NCBI RefSeq assembly: GCF_000372745.1
Contig: NZ_KB889618.1
Coordinates: 1-64,000, forward strand
Direction: 5' to 3'
DNA: 64,000 bases
Source: Embleya scabrispora DSM 41855
GTDB lineage: Bacteria > Actinomycetota > Actinomycetes > Streptomycetales > Streptomycetaceae
Shown here: positions 19,202 to 27,422 of the stretch, one piece after another
How the letters are laid out: each line of letters opens with the position of its first letter
Position numbering within the stretch: the stretch's first letter is position 1
Notes under the pieces: model-generated
Databases searched by the model: none
What the model was told of the DNA's origin: nothing
What the model saw: the letters and a program-made list of their open reading frames with translations, nothing else
Translations under genes and position numbers: made by a program

Positions 19202-19301
19202 GCGCCTCAGTGTGCGCGGGCACCGCACCGGTCGCCTCCGCAGCGGCCGAACGGCCGCACGCCATCGGGACGAAATCGCTCGAATCTGCCTACCCTGAGG
19301 A

Positions 19302-20309
19302 ATGAGCGCTGCCGAGGAATTCGAGGTCGACGGCAGGTCCGTCCGGGTGAGCAACGTCGACAAGGTCTACTACCCCGCACGCGGCTTCACCAAGGGTGAC
19401 GTGGTCCGCTACCTGATCTCGGTCGGCGACGGTCTGTTGCGCGGCCTGCGGGATCGACCCACCACTCTGCAGCGCTTCCCGGACGGCGTGGGCGGCGAAT
19501 CGTTCTTTCAGAAGCGGGTGCCCAAGTCCCTGCCGGACTGGATTCCCACCGCCCGGATCACCTTCCCGAGCGGGCGGCACGCCGACGAGATGGCCCCGGA
19601 CAGTGTGGCCGCCCTGGTGTGGGCGGGCAACCTCGGCTGCCTGACCTTCCACCCCTGGCCGGTCCGGCGCGCGGCCACCGAGCACCCCGACGAACTGCGC
19701 ATCGACCTCGATCCGCAGCCGGGCACCGACTTCGCCGACGCGGTCCGTGCCGCACACGCGATGCGCGAGGTGCTGGCCGGCTACGGACTGACCGCGTGGC
19801 CCAAGACCTCCGGCGGACGCGGCCTGCACCTGTACGTGCCGGTCCGGCCCGAGTGGGAGTTCACCGACGTGCGGCGCGCGGTGATCGCACTGGCCCGCGA
19901 ACTGGAGGCGCGGATGCCCGACCGGGTGACCACCGCCTGGTGGAAGGAGGAGCGCGGCGAACGCATCTTCGTCGACTACAACCAGATGGCCCGCGACCGC
20001 ACCATCGCCGCCGCCTACTCGCCGCGCCCCACCGCCCGCGCCACCGTCTCGGCGCCGCTGACCTGGGACGAGGTCGACGACGCGCACCCCGACGATTTCG
20101 ACCTCGCCAGCATGCCCGAACGCTACGCCCGGGTGGGCGACGTGCACGCGGACATGCCGGAGCATGCCTTCGACCTGCGCCCGGCGCTGGAGTTGGCCGA
20201 GCGGCAGGCCCGCGACCACGGCGTGGGTGACATGCCGTACCCGCCGGACCACCCCAAGATGCCCGGCGAACCACCTCGGGTCCAACCCAGCCGCGCCCGC
20301 GAGCACTGA
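19302..20309 (+). CDS. LigD-type DNA polymerase/primase domain protein (PolDom)
   Basis: A 335-residue archaeo-eukaryotic-primase-like polymerase. Catalytic Asp135 and Asp137 lie in IDLDPQPGTDF, and SGGRGLHLYVP and FHPWPVR are family hallmarks. It adds nucleotides, often ribonucleotides, at broken DNA ends before ligation. It is a stand-alone version of the LigD polymerase domain; phosphoesterase and ligase domains are absent, the ligase being supplied by the divergent neighbour. ATG 19302 is preceded by TGAGGA. Likely part of an alternative end-joining repair set used in stress or spores. Confidence 0.93.
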   Translation: MSAAEEFEVDGRSVRVSNVDKVYYPARGFTKGDVVRYLISVGDGLLRGLRDRPTTLQRFPDGVGGESFFQKRVPKSLPDWIPTARITFPSGRHADEMAPDSVAALVWAGNLGCLTFHPWPVRRAATEHPDELRIDLDPQPGTDFADAVRAAHAMREVLAGYGLTAWPKTSGGRGLHLYVPVRPEWEFTDVRRAVIALARELEARMPDRVTTAWWKEERGERIFVDYNQMARDRTIAAAYSPRPTARATVSAPLTWDEVDDAHPDDFDLASMPERYARVGDVHADMPEHAFDLRPALELAERQARDHGVGDMPYPPDHPKMPGEPPRVQPSRAREH

Positions 20310-20334
20310 ACGGAAACGGAAGCAGTAACAGCAA

Positions 20335-20374
20335 CCGGAACAGCAACGGAATCCAAGCCGGAACAGCAACGGAA
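20335..20374 (+). repeat. 17-bp direct repeat in the DoxX leader
   Basis: CCGGAACAGCAACGGAA occurs perfectly at 20335-20351 and 20358-20374 (period 23 bp), within a purine-rich tract beginning right after the polymerase stop (20309) that contains further ACGGAA units. It lies directly upstream of the DoxX start at 20385, so it would be in the 5' untranslated region or an operator. Function unknown. Confidence 0.8.
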
Positions 20375-20384
20375 AGAGCTTCTT

Positions 20385-20993
20385 ATGTATCTGCCGCTCC
20401 GCGCCCCCGTGGCGTTTCACATCCCCGTGACGATCCGCAACCCGCTGTCCCCGCGCGCCCGATTGTCCGTACGCAAGGACGTTGGCCTGCTCGCCATGCG
20501 GGTCGGCACGGGAGGCGTGCTGTTCGCGCACGGTGCGCAGAAGTTGTTCGGCTGGTTCGGCGGACACGGCCTGGCCGGCACCGGTTCGGCGATGGAGCAC
20601 ATGGGCTTCCGACCCGGCCGGCAGAGCGCGATCGCCGCCGGCCTCGGCGAGGCGGGCGGCGGCGTGCTGCTCGCGCTCGGCCTGGCCACGCCCGCTGCGG
20701 GCGCGGCGGCGGCCGGCGCGATGGCGGGCGCGGTCGCGGTGCACGCGCCGGCCGGCTTCTTCGCGCAGTCGGGCGGCTTCGAATACCCGGCGTTCCTCGG
20801 CTTCGTCGCGGCCGGGCTCGGCCTCGCGGGGCCCGGGCGGTTCTCGGTGGACCACGTGACCTGCCATGCGCTGGACCGCCCGTGGGTGGTCGGCCTGGCG
20901 TTCACCAGCAGCGCCGCCGCGGCCGCCGCGGTGATCGGGCGGCGCCGGGCCGCGACCGCCGAGGCGGCGCGCGACGCGTCGGACTCGGCCTGA
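20385..20993 (+). CDS. DoxX-family membrane protein
   Basis: A 202-residue integral membrane protein. RVGTGGVLFAHGAQKLFGWF and GLGEAGGGVLLALGL are typical of DoxX, with four hydrophobic segments between about residues 35 and 180. Members associate with thiol/redox enzymes or act as quinone-linked subunits; the role here is unknown. ATG 20385 lies 10 nt after GGAAAGAG; internal ATG codons would truncate the cytoplasmic N-terminus. It converges on the PHP gene with 6 bp between stops. Confidence 0.88.
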   Translation: MYLPLRAPVAFHIPVTIRNPLSPRARLSVRKDVGLLAMRVGTGGVLFAHGAQKLFGWFGGHGLAGTGSAMEHMGFRPGRQSAIAAGLGEAGGGVLLALGLATPAAGAAAAGAMAGAVAVHAPAGFFAQSGGFEYPAFLGFVAAGLGLAGPGRFSVDHVTCHALDRPWVVGLAFTSSAAAAAAVIGRRRAATAEAARDASDSA

Positions 20994-20999
20994 GCGCCG

Positions 21000-22043
21000 T
21001 CAACGGGACATACCACTCCAGGCGAGCAGTCGGTCGACCGGCCACGTGGTGATCACCCGGTCCGCCGGCACCTCGCATTCCTCGGCCCGGGCGCAGCCGT
21101 AGCCCTGCCAATCGAGTTGGCCGGGCGCGTGCGCGTCGGTGTCGATCGAGAAGTACACGCCGGCGGCCAGCGCCCTGCGCAGCAGCCGGGACGGCGGATC
21201 CCGGCGCTCGGGGCGGCAGTTGATCTCCACGGCGGTGTTCGACTCGGCACATGCGGCGAACACCGCGTCGGCGTCGAACGCGGACTCCGGGCGCGGCTTG
21301 CCGTTGATCAATCGACCGGTGCAGTGGCCCAGTACGTTCACACGCGGGTTGCCCACGGCGGCCAGCAGTCGGCGGGTCATCGCCGGCTCCTCCATCCGCA
21401 ACTTGGAGTGCACCGAGGCGACCACGACGTCCAGGCGGGCCAAGAGGTCCGGGTCCTGGTCCAGCGAGCCGTCGTCGAGGATGTCGCACTCGATGCCGGT
21501 CAACAGCCGGAACGGGGCCAATTCGGCCGCGAGTTCGGCCACCACGTCCAACTGCGCGCGGAGCCGCTCGGCGGTCAGGCCGCGGGCCACGGTCAACCGC
21601 GGCGAGTGGTCGGTGAGGACGACCCATTCGTGCCCCAGGTCCCGCGCGGTGCGCGCCATCGCGTCGATCGGACTGCCTCCGTCGGACCAGTCGGAATGCA
21701 TGTGGCAATCGCCGCGCTGGGCGTCGAGCAGCGCCGCGCCGTCGGTGGGCACGGGTGACGGGCGGGCTTCCAGATCGGCGAGATAGCCCGGCACCCGGCC
21801 GGCGTACGCCTGCTCGACGACGTCCGCCGTCTTGGGGCCGACCCCCTTGAGTTCGCCGAGCGTGCGCTGCTCGATCCGGCGGCGCAGGTCCTCGGGGGCC
21901 AGCCCGGCCACCACGGCGGACGCGGTGCGGAACGCCTTGACCCGGTACGTGGGTGCCTGGTCGCGTTCGAGCAGGAACGCGATCCGGTCCAGTGCGGCCA
22001 CCGGGTCGGGGGTGGGCGGAGCGGGCGTGGGTCGTCGGGCCAT
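21000..22043 (-). CDS. PHP-domain protein with N-terminal helix-hairpin-helix region (PolX C-terminal-like)
   Basis: A 347-residue protein. Residues 10-85 resemble the HhH region of family X polymerases (LGELKGVGPKTADVVEQAY). From about residue 110 a PHP phosphoesterase domain carries metal ligands DCHMHSDWSDG, LTDHSPR, GIECDILDDG, ASVHSKL, GHCTG and DTDAHAPG. The polymerase palm is missing. PHP enzymes remove phosphates from DNA ends or small molecules, so a repair or phosphatase role is plausible given the nearby ligase and polymerase genes. Confidence 0.88.
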   Translation of the reverse strand: MARRPTPAPPTPDPVAALDRIAFLLERDQAPTYRVKAFRTASAVVAGLAPEDLRRRIEQRTLGELKGVGPKTADVVEQAYAGRVPGYLADLEARPSPVPTDGAALLDAQRGDCHMHSDWSDGGSPIDAMARTARDLGHEWVVLTDHSPRLTVARGLTAERLRAQLDVVAELAAELAPFRLLTGIECDILDDGSLDQDPDLLARLDVVVASVHSKLRMEEPAMTRRLLAAVGNPRVNVLGHCTGRLINGKPRPESAFDADAVFAACAESNTAVEINCRPERRDPPSRLLRRALAAGVYFSIDTDAHAPGQLDWQGYGCARAEECEVPADRVITTWPVDRLLAWSGMSR

Positions 22044-22194
22044 GGGGGGACTGTGGCCGCGCCGGGGAAAGGTAAACCGCGCGGAGGAGCCGAGCGGCGC
22101 CCGCAGATGGATCGCCGTGTGTGGGCGCGGTCCGGCGTCGGGCGGGTGTGGTGAGCGACTTACCGATGAAACCTGGATGTGTATGTGAACAGCC

Positions 22195-22383
22195 CTAGCG
22201 ACCGGGCTCCTCGTCCTTCAGGTACTTGCGGATCTCTTCGCGGAATTCGGGCGAGTCGGTGTGCCCGTGCACCGCCACGGCGTGCTGGGTGGCGGCCGCG
22301 ACGACCTCGTCCTCGGACCCGGCGATGGTGAGGGTGCACCCGGATTCACTGGGCATGTCCCGGCAATCGGCGACCTTGCGCAT
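22195..22383 (-). CDS. DUF1059 small protein
   Basis: A 62-residue protein matching the DUF1059 pattern: MRKVADCRDMPSESGCTLTI with two cysteines, then EDEVVAAATQHAVAVHGH. ATG 22383 has GGGAGGA 6 nt upstream on the minus strand, which decides the start. Cytoplasmic, function unknown. The 294 bp beyond it (22384-22677) hold no recognisable gene. Confidence 0.85.
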   Translation of the reverse strand: MRKVADCRDMPSESGCTLTIAGSEDEVVAAATQHAVAVHGHTDSPEFREEIRKYLKDEEPGR

Positions 22384-22677
22384 GATGTCCTCCCGGACTG
22401 GGCTCTCGTCCCCGAGGGGCACGGCCCCGGACCGGACGGCGCGAGGCCATGGTCACAGTTTAGTGCGCTTTGCGCCCGGGTTCGGGGTCTGTCTCAGGGC
22501 CCTGCGCTCGGCCTCCGGGCCGCTGCGGGCGGTGCGGCGGGGCGCCTTCGGGTGCCGTCGCCGGTGCGGGTGTCGGGTGGCCGGGCGGCCCGGTCCCGAT
22601 GCCGCGACCCGTGTTCGTTCGGGTCGCCGTCGGTGACCGGGCCGCCGGAGCGCGATCGGATCGGCGGGCAGCCGGGC

Positions 22678-23478
22678 TCAGCCGTTGGCGAACTCGTGGA
22701 CGCCCCACCAGCCGGTTTCGTCGCGGTAGATGCCGATGCCCGCCTCGGTGTGGGTCGGGTCGGTCTGGTTGCGGTAGTGGCCGGGGCTGTGTCGCCACAT
22801 GTCCTGGAACTTCTCGGCCGCCTGCCGGGCCGTCATCGCCGGGTCGCCCCACCACACGATGTTCTCGGACACACCGGTGCGGGCGCCGGTGACCAGGACG
22901 TCGACCTCGGCGCCGGAGTGGGCGAAGCCGGTGCGCCGCATGTGCTCGGCCCACGAGCGGGCGAAGTCGCCCAGGTCGGTGCTCGCCCGGAGCGGCCGCA
23001 GGCCGACCTTCGCGCGTTCGGCGTTGAGCAGTTCCAGGGACATCGCCTCGGCGTCGGCGATCGACTGGGACGCGGGCCGATTGCCACGCACGGTGGGATT
23101 GGCCCCGGGCGGCCCGTCCGCCGCCGACGCGGTGGTGGGGCGGGCGCTCTTCGTCGCCGAGGGCCTGCCGTCCGTGCCGGTGCCGTTCGCGCCGGCGGCC
23201 GGGGTCGGCTTGTGCGTCGCGGGCGCCGTGCCGGTGCTCGGGCTCGTACCGGTGCCGGACGGCTGCCCGGGTGCGGCCGAAGTCGGTGCCGCCGACGTGC
23301 TCGCCGCCGCCGACGCGGTGGCCGGCGCGGTGTCGGTCGGGGCCGCCGGGCGGGCCGCGCCGTCGTGCCGCTCGGCGGGCGAGCCGCAGCCGGCCAGCAC
23401 GAACGCGGCCAGTGCGGCGGCCAGGGTGGTGGACACGGCCCGGTGGTGTCGGATCTGCCGGTGGTGTCGGTACTGCAC
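22678..23478 (-). CDS. Secreted CAP/SCP-domain lipoprotein
   Basis: A 266-residue exported protein: basic N-terminus, hydrophobic core, lipobox LAGC at about residues 30-33, a long Ala/Thr/Pro-rich linker (residues 40-140), then a CAP domain of about 125 residues (LELLNAERAKVGLRPLRAS, FARSWAEHMRRTGFAHSGA, ENIVW, SPGHYRNQ). Start GTG 23478 was preferred because GAGGAG lies 9 nt upstream; TTG 23487 abuts that site. A shared promoter motif lies at 23537-23570. It stands just downstream of the sigma-CAP fusion gene and is a likely regulatory target. Biochemical role of the CAP domain unknown. Confidence 0.9.
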   Translation of the reverse strand: MQYRHHRQIRHHRAVSTTLAAALAAFVLAGCGSPAERHDGAARPAAPTDTAPATASAAASTSAAPTSAAPGQPSGTGTSPSTGTAPATHKPTPAAGANGTGTDGRPSATKSARPTTASAADGPPGANPTVRGNRPASQSIADAEAMSLELLNAERAKVGLRPLRASTDLGDFARSWAEHMRRTGFAHSGAEVDVLVTGARTGVSENIVWWGDPAMTARQAAEKFQDMWRHSPGHYRNQTDPTHTEAGIGIYRDETGWWGVHEFANG

Positions 23479-23536
23479 GATGCGCAACTCCTCGAAAGGT
23501 ACGGCTCGTCGACCGGCACGAGCGCCGGGGACACCT

Positions 23537-23570
23537 GGGAGAGCCGTGGGGCGCGGGTGGATAACGGAAA
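23537..23570 (-). promoter_or_regulatory. Candidate ECF-type promoter of the CAP lipoprotein gene
   Basis: On the minus strand TTTCCGTTATCC (23570-23559) is followed after 14 nt by GCTCTCCC (23544-23537). The same two boxes with the same spacing occur at 25482-25449 upstream of the sigma-CAP gene. The site would place transcription starts about 50 nt before the GTG at 23478. Confidence 0.6.
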
Positions 23571-23682
23571 ACGGCGCGGGATCTCGTCGGAGTCGGGCCG
23601 GCCGATCGGGCGGGCCGCGGTCGAGTGTTCGGGCCGGGGACGTGGGCCGGGCACGCGGACCGAGTGCGCGGGCCCGCGCGCG

Positions 23683-25398
23683 TTACGCCGGCGTCGCGAA
23701 CACCTGGGTCCACCAGGTCGTTCCGCCCGGGCCGACCGTGGCGCCGACGCCGATGTCGGTGTAGCCGCAATCGAGGATGTTGTCCCGATGGATCGGACTG
23801 GCCAGCCACTGCGCGACCACGTGCGAGGCGTCCGACCGACCCCGATCGAGGTTCTCGCCCCACTGTCGCCACCGGTAGCCGGCTGCGGTGATGCGGCCGT
23901 CGGCGCGTACCCCATCCGGGTTCAGGTGGTCGTAGAACCGCCGGGCGAGCATGTCGTCGGAGTGTTTGCGAGCGGCGCTGCGCAGCCGGTCGTCGACCCG
24001 GACCGGGGCGCACCCGTGCTCGGCCCGGGCGGCGTTGACCAGGTCCACGACCGCGCGTTCGAGCCGGGGCCGGGGGTCGGCGGAGGCGGTCGAGCGGGTG
24101 GCCGCGGGCTCCGTCGAGGGCGGCGGGGCGGTGGATGGCGCGGTGGCCGGTGGCGGCTCGGTGGCGGGCGATACGGAGGGCGCCGAGGCGGCGTCCGCGA
24201 CCGGCGGCTTCGCGGCGGGCGTGCTTCGGGTCGGTGGATCGTGGTGGGGGCGGACGACGATGACGACCGCGGCGAGGACGACCAGGCCGATCGCGGCGGC
24301 GCCGGTCGCGAGCCGACGGGGCCGGCGGGCCGGACGCGGCGCGGCATGGCCGGACGGGGCCGAGTCGGCTGTGGGCGGCGCGGCGGCCGAATCGGTGACG
24401 CCGGCCGGGCCGGGGTCGTCGGGCGGCCCCGGCGCGCCGCCCGGGCCAGGGTCCATCGCCGGGCCCGGGCCGCTCATCGAGCTTGCTTCGCCCAACGGGC
24501 CCGGGCCGCTCATCGAGCCCGGTCCACTCGTCGGATCCGGCCCGCCCATCGGACCCGCATGGGCGACCGCGCTCGGGTCGGCGAGCACAGTCGTGGCTCC
24601 GCTCGCCGACCATGGACCCCGGGCGAGCAGGTGCAGCAGGACGGCGGTGGGTGGCAGCAGGGCCAGGCCCGCGAGCAGGCCCTCGACCGGCGCCAGGCCG
24701 TACCGGTGGGCGCCGCACGCGCCGCATGCGCGGGCGTGGCGGGAGATGCGCTTGCGCCACAGCGGGGTCGGCCGCCCGTCCCAGGTCGCGAGCAGTGTGG
24801 TCGCCTGCGCGCAGCGGGGGTCGGCGGCGAGCGCGCGGACCACCACGCGGGCCGCCTCCAACTGCTCCTTCATGCGCTGGACCCGGACCGCCACGTGCGT
24901 CGCGGGCAGGTCCAGGGCGGCGGCGAGTTCGGCTCGGGTCAGGGTGCCGCCGGCCTCCAGCCACCACAGGGCGAGCAGTTCGCGGGTGTCCGGGTCCAGC
25001 CAGCGGGTCGCCTCGGCGACATCGCGGCGCTGTCCGGACAGGCCCAGCCGCAGGATGGTCAGGTCGGCGAAGTCGGCGGTCGGGTCCGGGTATTCGGCGA
25101 TCTCGTCGAGCGGTGTGGTGGTCGCGCGGCGGGCGTGCCGGCGACGCACCTGATTGATCGCGATGGCCACCAGCCAGGACCGAAAGCGCTCCGGATCGCG
25201 CAGGCCGTCGAGGCCGGACACCGCGCAGAGCATGGTCTCCTGCACCACGTCGTCGACGTCCGCGTGCCCGTTCAGCGCCCGGCCGACGATGTTGTACACC
25301 AGCGGCAACCAGGCGGCCACGAGCCGGTCGCGGGCACGCAGATCACCGCCCTGGGCCGCGACGACCAGAGCGGTGTTGTGCTCGTTGTCCACGTACAT
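23683..25398 (-). CDS. Sigma-70 (ECF-like) factor fused to zinc-finger-like motif, membrane span and extracellular CAP domain
   Basis: A 571-residue fusion. Residues 1-190 are sigma region 2 (VDDVVQETMLCAVSGL, RFRSWLVAIAINQVRR) and region 4 (LTRAELAAALDLPATHVAVRV). HARACGACGAH near residue 230 has the HxxxCxxC spacing of zinc anti-sigma domains. A Gly/Pro-rich stretch precedes a membrane segment near residue 375 (AAAIGLVVLAAVVIVV), then a Pro/Thr-rich linker and a CAP domain from about residue 445 (VVDLVNAARAEHGCAPVRV, SPIHRDNILDCGYTDIGVG). Sigma would face the cytoplasm and CAP the outside, as in membrane-tethered ECF fusions. ATG 25398 follows GAGGAAAG. It probably senses an envelope signal; proteolytic release is inference. 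Confidence 0.88.
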   Translation of the reverse strand: MYVDNEHNTALVVAAQGGDLRARDRLVAAWLPLVYNIVGRALNGHADVDDVVQETMLCAVSGLDGLRDPERFRSWLVAIAINQVRRRHARRATTTPLDEIAEYPDPTADFADLTILRLGLSGQRRDVAEATRWLDPDTRELLALWWLEAGGTLTRAELAAALDLPATHVAVRVQRMKEQLEAARVVVRALAADPRCAQATTLLATWDGRPTPLWRKRISRHARACGACGAHRYGLAPVEGLLAGLALLPPTAVLLHLLARGPWSASGATTVLADPSAVAHAGPMGGPDPTSGPGSMSGPGPLGEASSMSGPGPAMDPGPGGAPGPPDDPGPAGVTDSAAAPPTADSAPSGHAAPRPARRPRRLATGAAAIGLVVLAAVVIVVRPHHDPPTRSTPAAKPPVADAASAPSVSPATEPPPATAPSTAPPPSTEPAATRSTASADPRPRLERAVVDLVNAARAEHGCAPVRVDDRLRSAARKHSDDMLARRFYDHLNPDGVRADGRITAAGYRWRQWGENLDRGRSDASHVVAQWLASPIHRDNILDCGYTDIGVGATVGPGGTTWWTQVFATPA

Positions 25399-25448
25399 CC
25401 ACTTTCCTCGACCGGCGTGACGGGCCCGCTCCCGTCCATCCGCCACTC

Positions 25449-25482
25449 GGGAGAGCACTCGGGTCGGCGCGGATAACGGAAA
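25449..25482 (-). promoter_or_regulatory. Candidate autoregulated promoter of the sigma-CAP gene
   Basis: TTTCCGTTATCC (25482-25471) and GCTCTCCC (25456-25449) on the minus strand, 14 nt apart, identical in boxes and spacing to the element at 23537-23570. Expected start of transcription is about 45 nt before the ATG at 25398. Confidence 0.6.
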
Positions 25483-25483
25483 T

Positions 25484-25509
25484 CGCCGGACGAGTTCGCC
25501 GGACGAGTT
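25484..25509. repeat. 13-bp perfect tandem repeat
   Basis: CGCCGGACGAGTT occurs twice head to tail, directly upstream (minus-strand sense) of the candidate promoter box at 25482. It may be an activator or modulator site; no protein is indicated. Confidence 0.7.
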
Positions 25510-25555
25510 CAGAACGTACCGACCAGGCGTCGCCGGCCGGACGGCCCCCCCGAGA

Positions 25556-25609
25556 ACCGCCCCCGAATCCGCCCCGGGCCGCCGGTCGCGGCGCCGGTCC
25601 GGGGGCGGT
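25556..25609 (-). terminator. Hairpin downstream of glpD
   Basis: Perfect 10-bp arms ACCGCCCCCG (25556-25565) and CGGGGGCGGT (25600-25609), with a GC-rich loop that can itself pair, 16 bp after the glpD stop at 25625. No U-tract. Confidence 0.6.
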
Positions 25610-25624
25610 CGGGCGACCCGTGCG

Positions 25625-27199
25625 TCAGTTCGGCCCGGCGGCCAGCAGGCTCTCCACCCGGGAACGCACCTCGGGGGTGTCCAGCCCGCGAATGGTCACC
25701 GTGGTCCGGCGCCGCAGCACGTCGTCCACCGTCATCGCCCACTCGTGGTCGCGCGCGTAGGCGACCTGGGCCCAGATGTCCGGACCGTCCGGGTGGATGC
25801 GCTCGCCGAGTTCACGGTCGGTGCGCACCAGCGCGGCCAGGTCGTAGGCGAGGTTGCCGTAGTGCGAAGCGAGGTGGCGGGCCACCACCGGATCCACGCC
25901 GTCCTCGGCGGTGGCCTCGCCGAGCAGTCGGTGCGCCACTGCCTCGGGGTTCGCCGAGCCCGGCAGCGCCACCCGACGGAGGGGCGTCGCCATGTCCTCC
26001 TCCAGGGCCACGACGCCGGCCTTGGCCAGCTTGTCCAGCACGGTGCGGCCGATGTGCCGGTAGGTGGTCCACTTGCCGCCCGCCACCGACAACATGCCGC
26101 CGCGCCCCTCGGTGACCACGGTCTCCCGCTTGGCCTCGCTCGTGGCGCCCGCGCCGCCGGGCAGGACGCGCAGGCCGGCGAACGCGTAGGTGATGTCCTC
26201 GCGGCGCAGTTGCGCCGGGTCGACCGCGCTGCCCGCCTCGTCCAGGATCTGCGCGATGTCGGCCTCGGTGGGCGAGACCTTGCCGGGGTCGCCCTCGTAC
26301 GCCTCGTCGGTGGTGCCGAGCAGCAGGTGCTCCTCCCACGGAATCGCGAAGGACACCCGGTACTTGTCGATCGGGATGGTCAACGCGGCCCGCCACGGCT
26401 GCTGTTGGCGCAGCACCAGGTGCACGCCCTTGGACAGCCGGATGCTCGGCTCGGCCGTCGGGTCCTCCATCCGGCGCAGGTGGTCCACCCACGGGCCGGT
26501 CGCGTTCAGCACGACGCGCGCGTTGACGCCGAACTCGGCGCCGTCGAGCCGGTCGCGCAGTTCGGCGCCGGTGACCCGGCCGCCGGCGTCCTTGCGCAGG
26601 CCGACCACCTCGGCGTGGTTGAGCACCACCGCGCCGGCCTCGACCGCCGCGCGTACGGTGGTCACCGCCACCCGGCTGTCGTTCATCTGGTGGTCGCCGT
26701 ACACGGCGGCGCGGCGCAGGCCCTCCTGGCGCAGGGCCGGGACGAGTTCGAGCGCGTGCTCGGGGCCGATCACCTTGCCCATGCCGTCGCCGAAGGCGGA
26801 CAGGGCCGAGTACAGGAACACGCCGGCGCCGAGCTTGGCCGAGCCGTGCGGGCCGTCCTTGTAGACCGGGACCAGGAAGGACAGCGGCCGGACCAGGTGC
26901 GGGGCCACGTCGCGGGCCAGCGTGCGGCGTTCGCGGTGATTCTCCGCGACCAGCTTGAGATTGCCGGTCTGGAGGTAGCGCAGGCCGCCGTGCACGAGCT
27001 TGGACGACGCGGACGAGGTGGCGCCGGCGAAGTCGCCGGCGTCGACCATGGCCACCCGCAGTCCGGTCTGGGCCGCGGTCCAGGCCACCGCCGTGCCGAG
27101 GATGCCGCCGCCGATGACGAGCAGGTCGTGGGTGCCGCGCGAAAGTTCGGCACGGCTGTGGGCACGAACGGGAACGGTCGGATCCGTGGCGGTGCTCAT
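25625..27199 (-). CDS. glpD: Aerobic glycerol-3-phosphate dehydrogenase
   Basis: A 524-residue FAD enzyme oxidising glycerol-3-phosphate to dihydroxyacetone phosphate at the membrane and passing electrons to quinone. The N-terminal FAD motif is LLVIGGGILGTAVAWTAAQ; SSASSKLVHGGLRYL is the family signature, and SVAGGKWTTYRHIG and a C-terminal helical DAO_C domain are present. ATG 27199 was chosen; an upstream in-frame alternative start adds six residues without better support. It is transcribed away from glpF-glpK with the IclR regulator between, and a palindrome at 27275-27293 lies in its upstream region. Confidence 0.96.
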   Translation of the reverse strand: MSTATDPTVPVRAHSRAELSRGTHDLLVIGGGILGTAVAWTAAQTGLRVAMVDAGDFAGATSSASSKLVHGGLRYLQTGNLKLVAENHRERRTLARDVAPHLVRPLSFLVPVYKDGPHGSAKLGAGVFLYSALSAFGDGMGKVIGPEHALELVPALRQEGLRRAAVYGDHQMNDSRVAVTTVRAAVEAGAVVLNHAEVVGLRKDAGGRVTGAELRDRLDGAEFGVNARVVLNATGPWVDHLRRMEDPTAEPSIRLSKGVHLVLRQQQPWRAALTIPIDKYRVSFAIPWEEHLLLGTTDEAYEGDPGKVSPTEADIAQILDEAGSAVDPAQLRREDITYAFAGLRVLPGGAGATSEAKRETVVTEGRGGMLSVAGGKWTTYRHIGRTVLDKLAKAGVVALEEDMATPLRRVALPGSANPEAVAHRLLGEATAEDGVDPVVARHLASHYGNLAYDLAALVRTDRELGERIHPDGPDIWAQVAYARDHEWAMTVDDVLRRRTTVTIRGLDTPEVRSRVESLLAAGPN

Positions 27200-27274
27200 C
27201 ACGCGTCTTCTTTCCACTGGGCCGGTAGCGAAGCGGTGGGACGGCGTCCCGATCCGAATCTACGCGGTCGGCAT

Positions 27275-27293
27275 TGTCGAACGACGAACGACA
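27275..27293. promoter_or_regulatory. Candidate glycerol-regulator operator upstream of glpD
   Basis: TGTCGAACGACGAACGACA is an imperfect 19-bp palindrome with perfect TGTCG/CGACA ends, 76 bp upstream of the glpD start. The neighbouring IclR-family protein is the obvious candidate binder. Confidence 0.5.
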
Positions 27294-27422
27294 GTTTTCA
27301 TTGTCGGTCGGGCAACGGTCAAGTGCCGCCGGTCCGAGTGGGGGTCCGGTTGTGCCGCAAACCGGTCCGCACCCGGCACCGGACTCCGGGGCGGGTGTCC
27401 GAGATGAGGCTATATCGGGGCC

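Noticed and set aside
22261-25476. A >1000-codon plus-strand open frame over the CAP and sigma genes
   Set aside because: Gly/Arg-rich translation without motifs; the minus-strand genes there carry full domains and ribosome sites.
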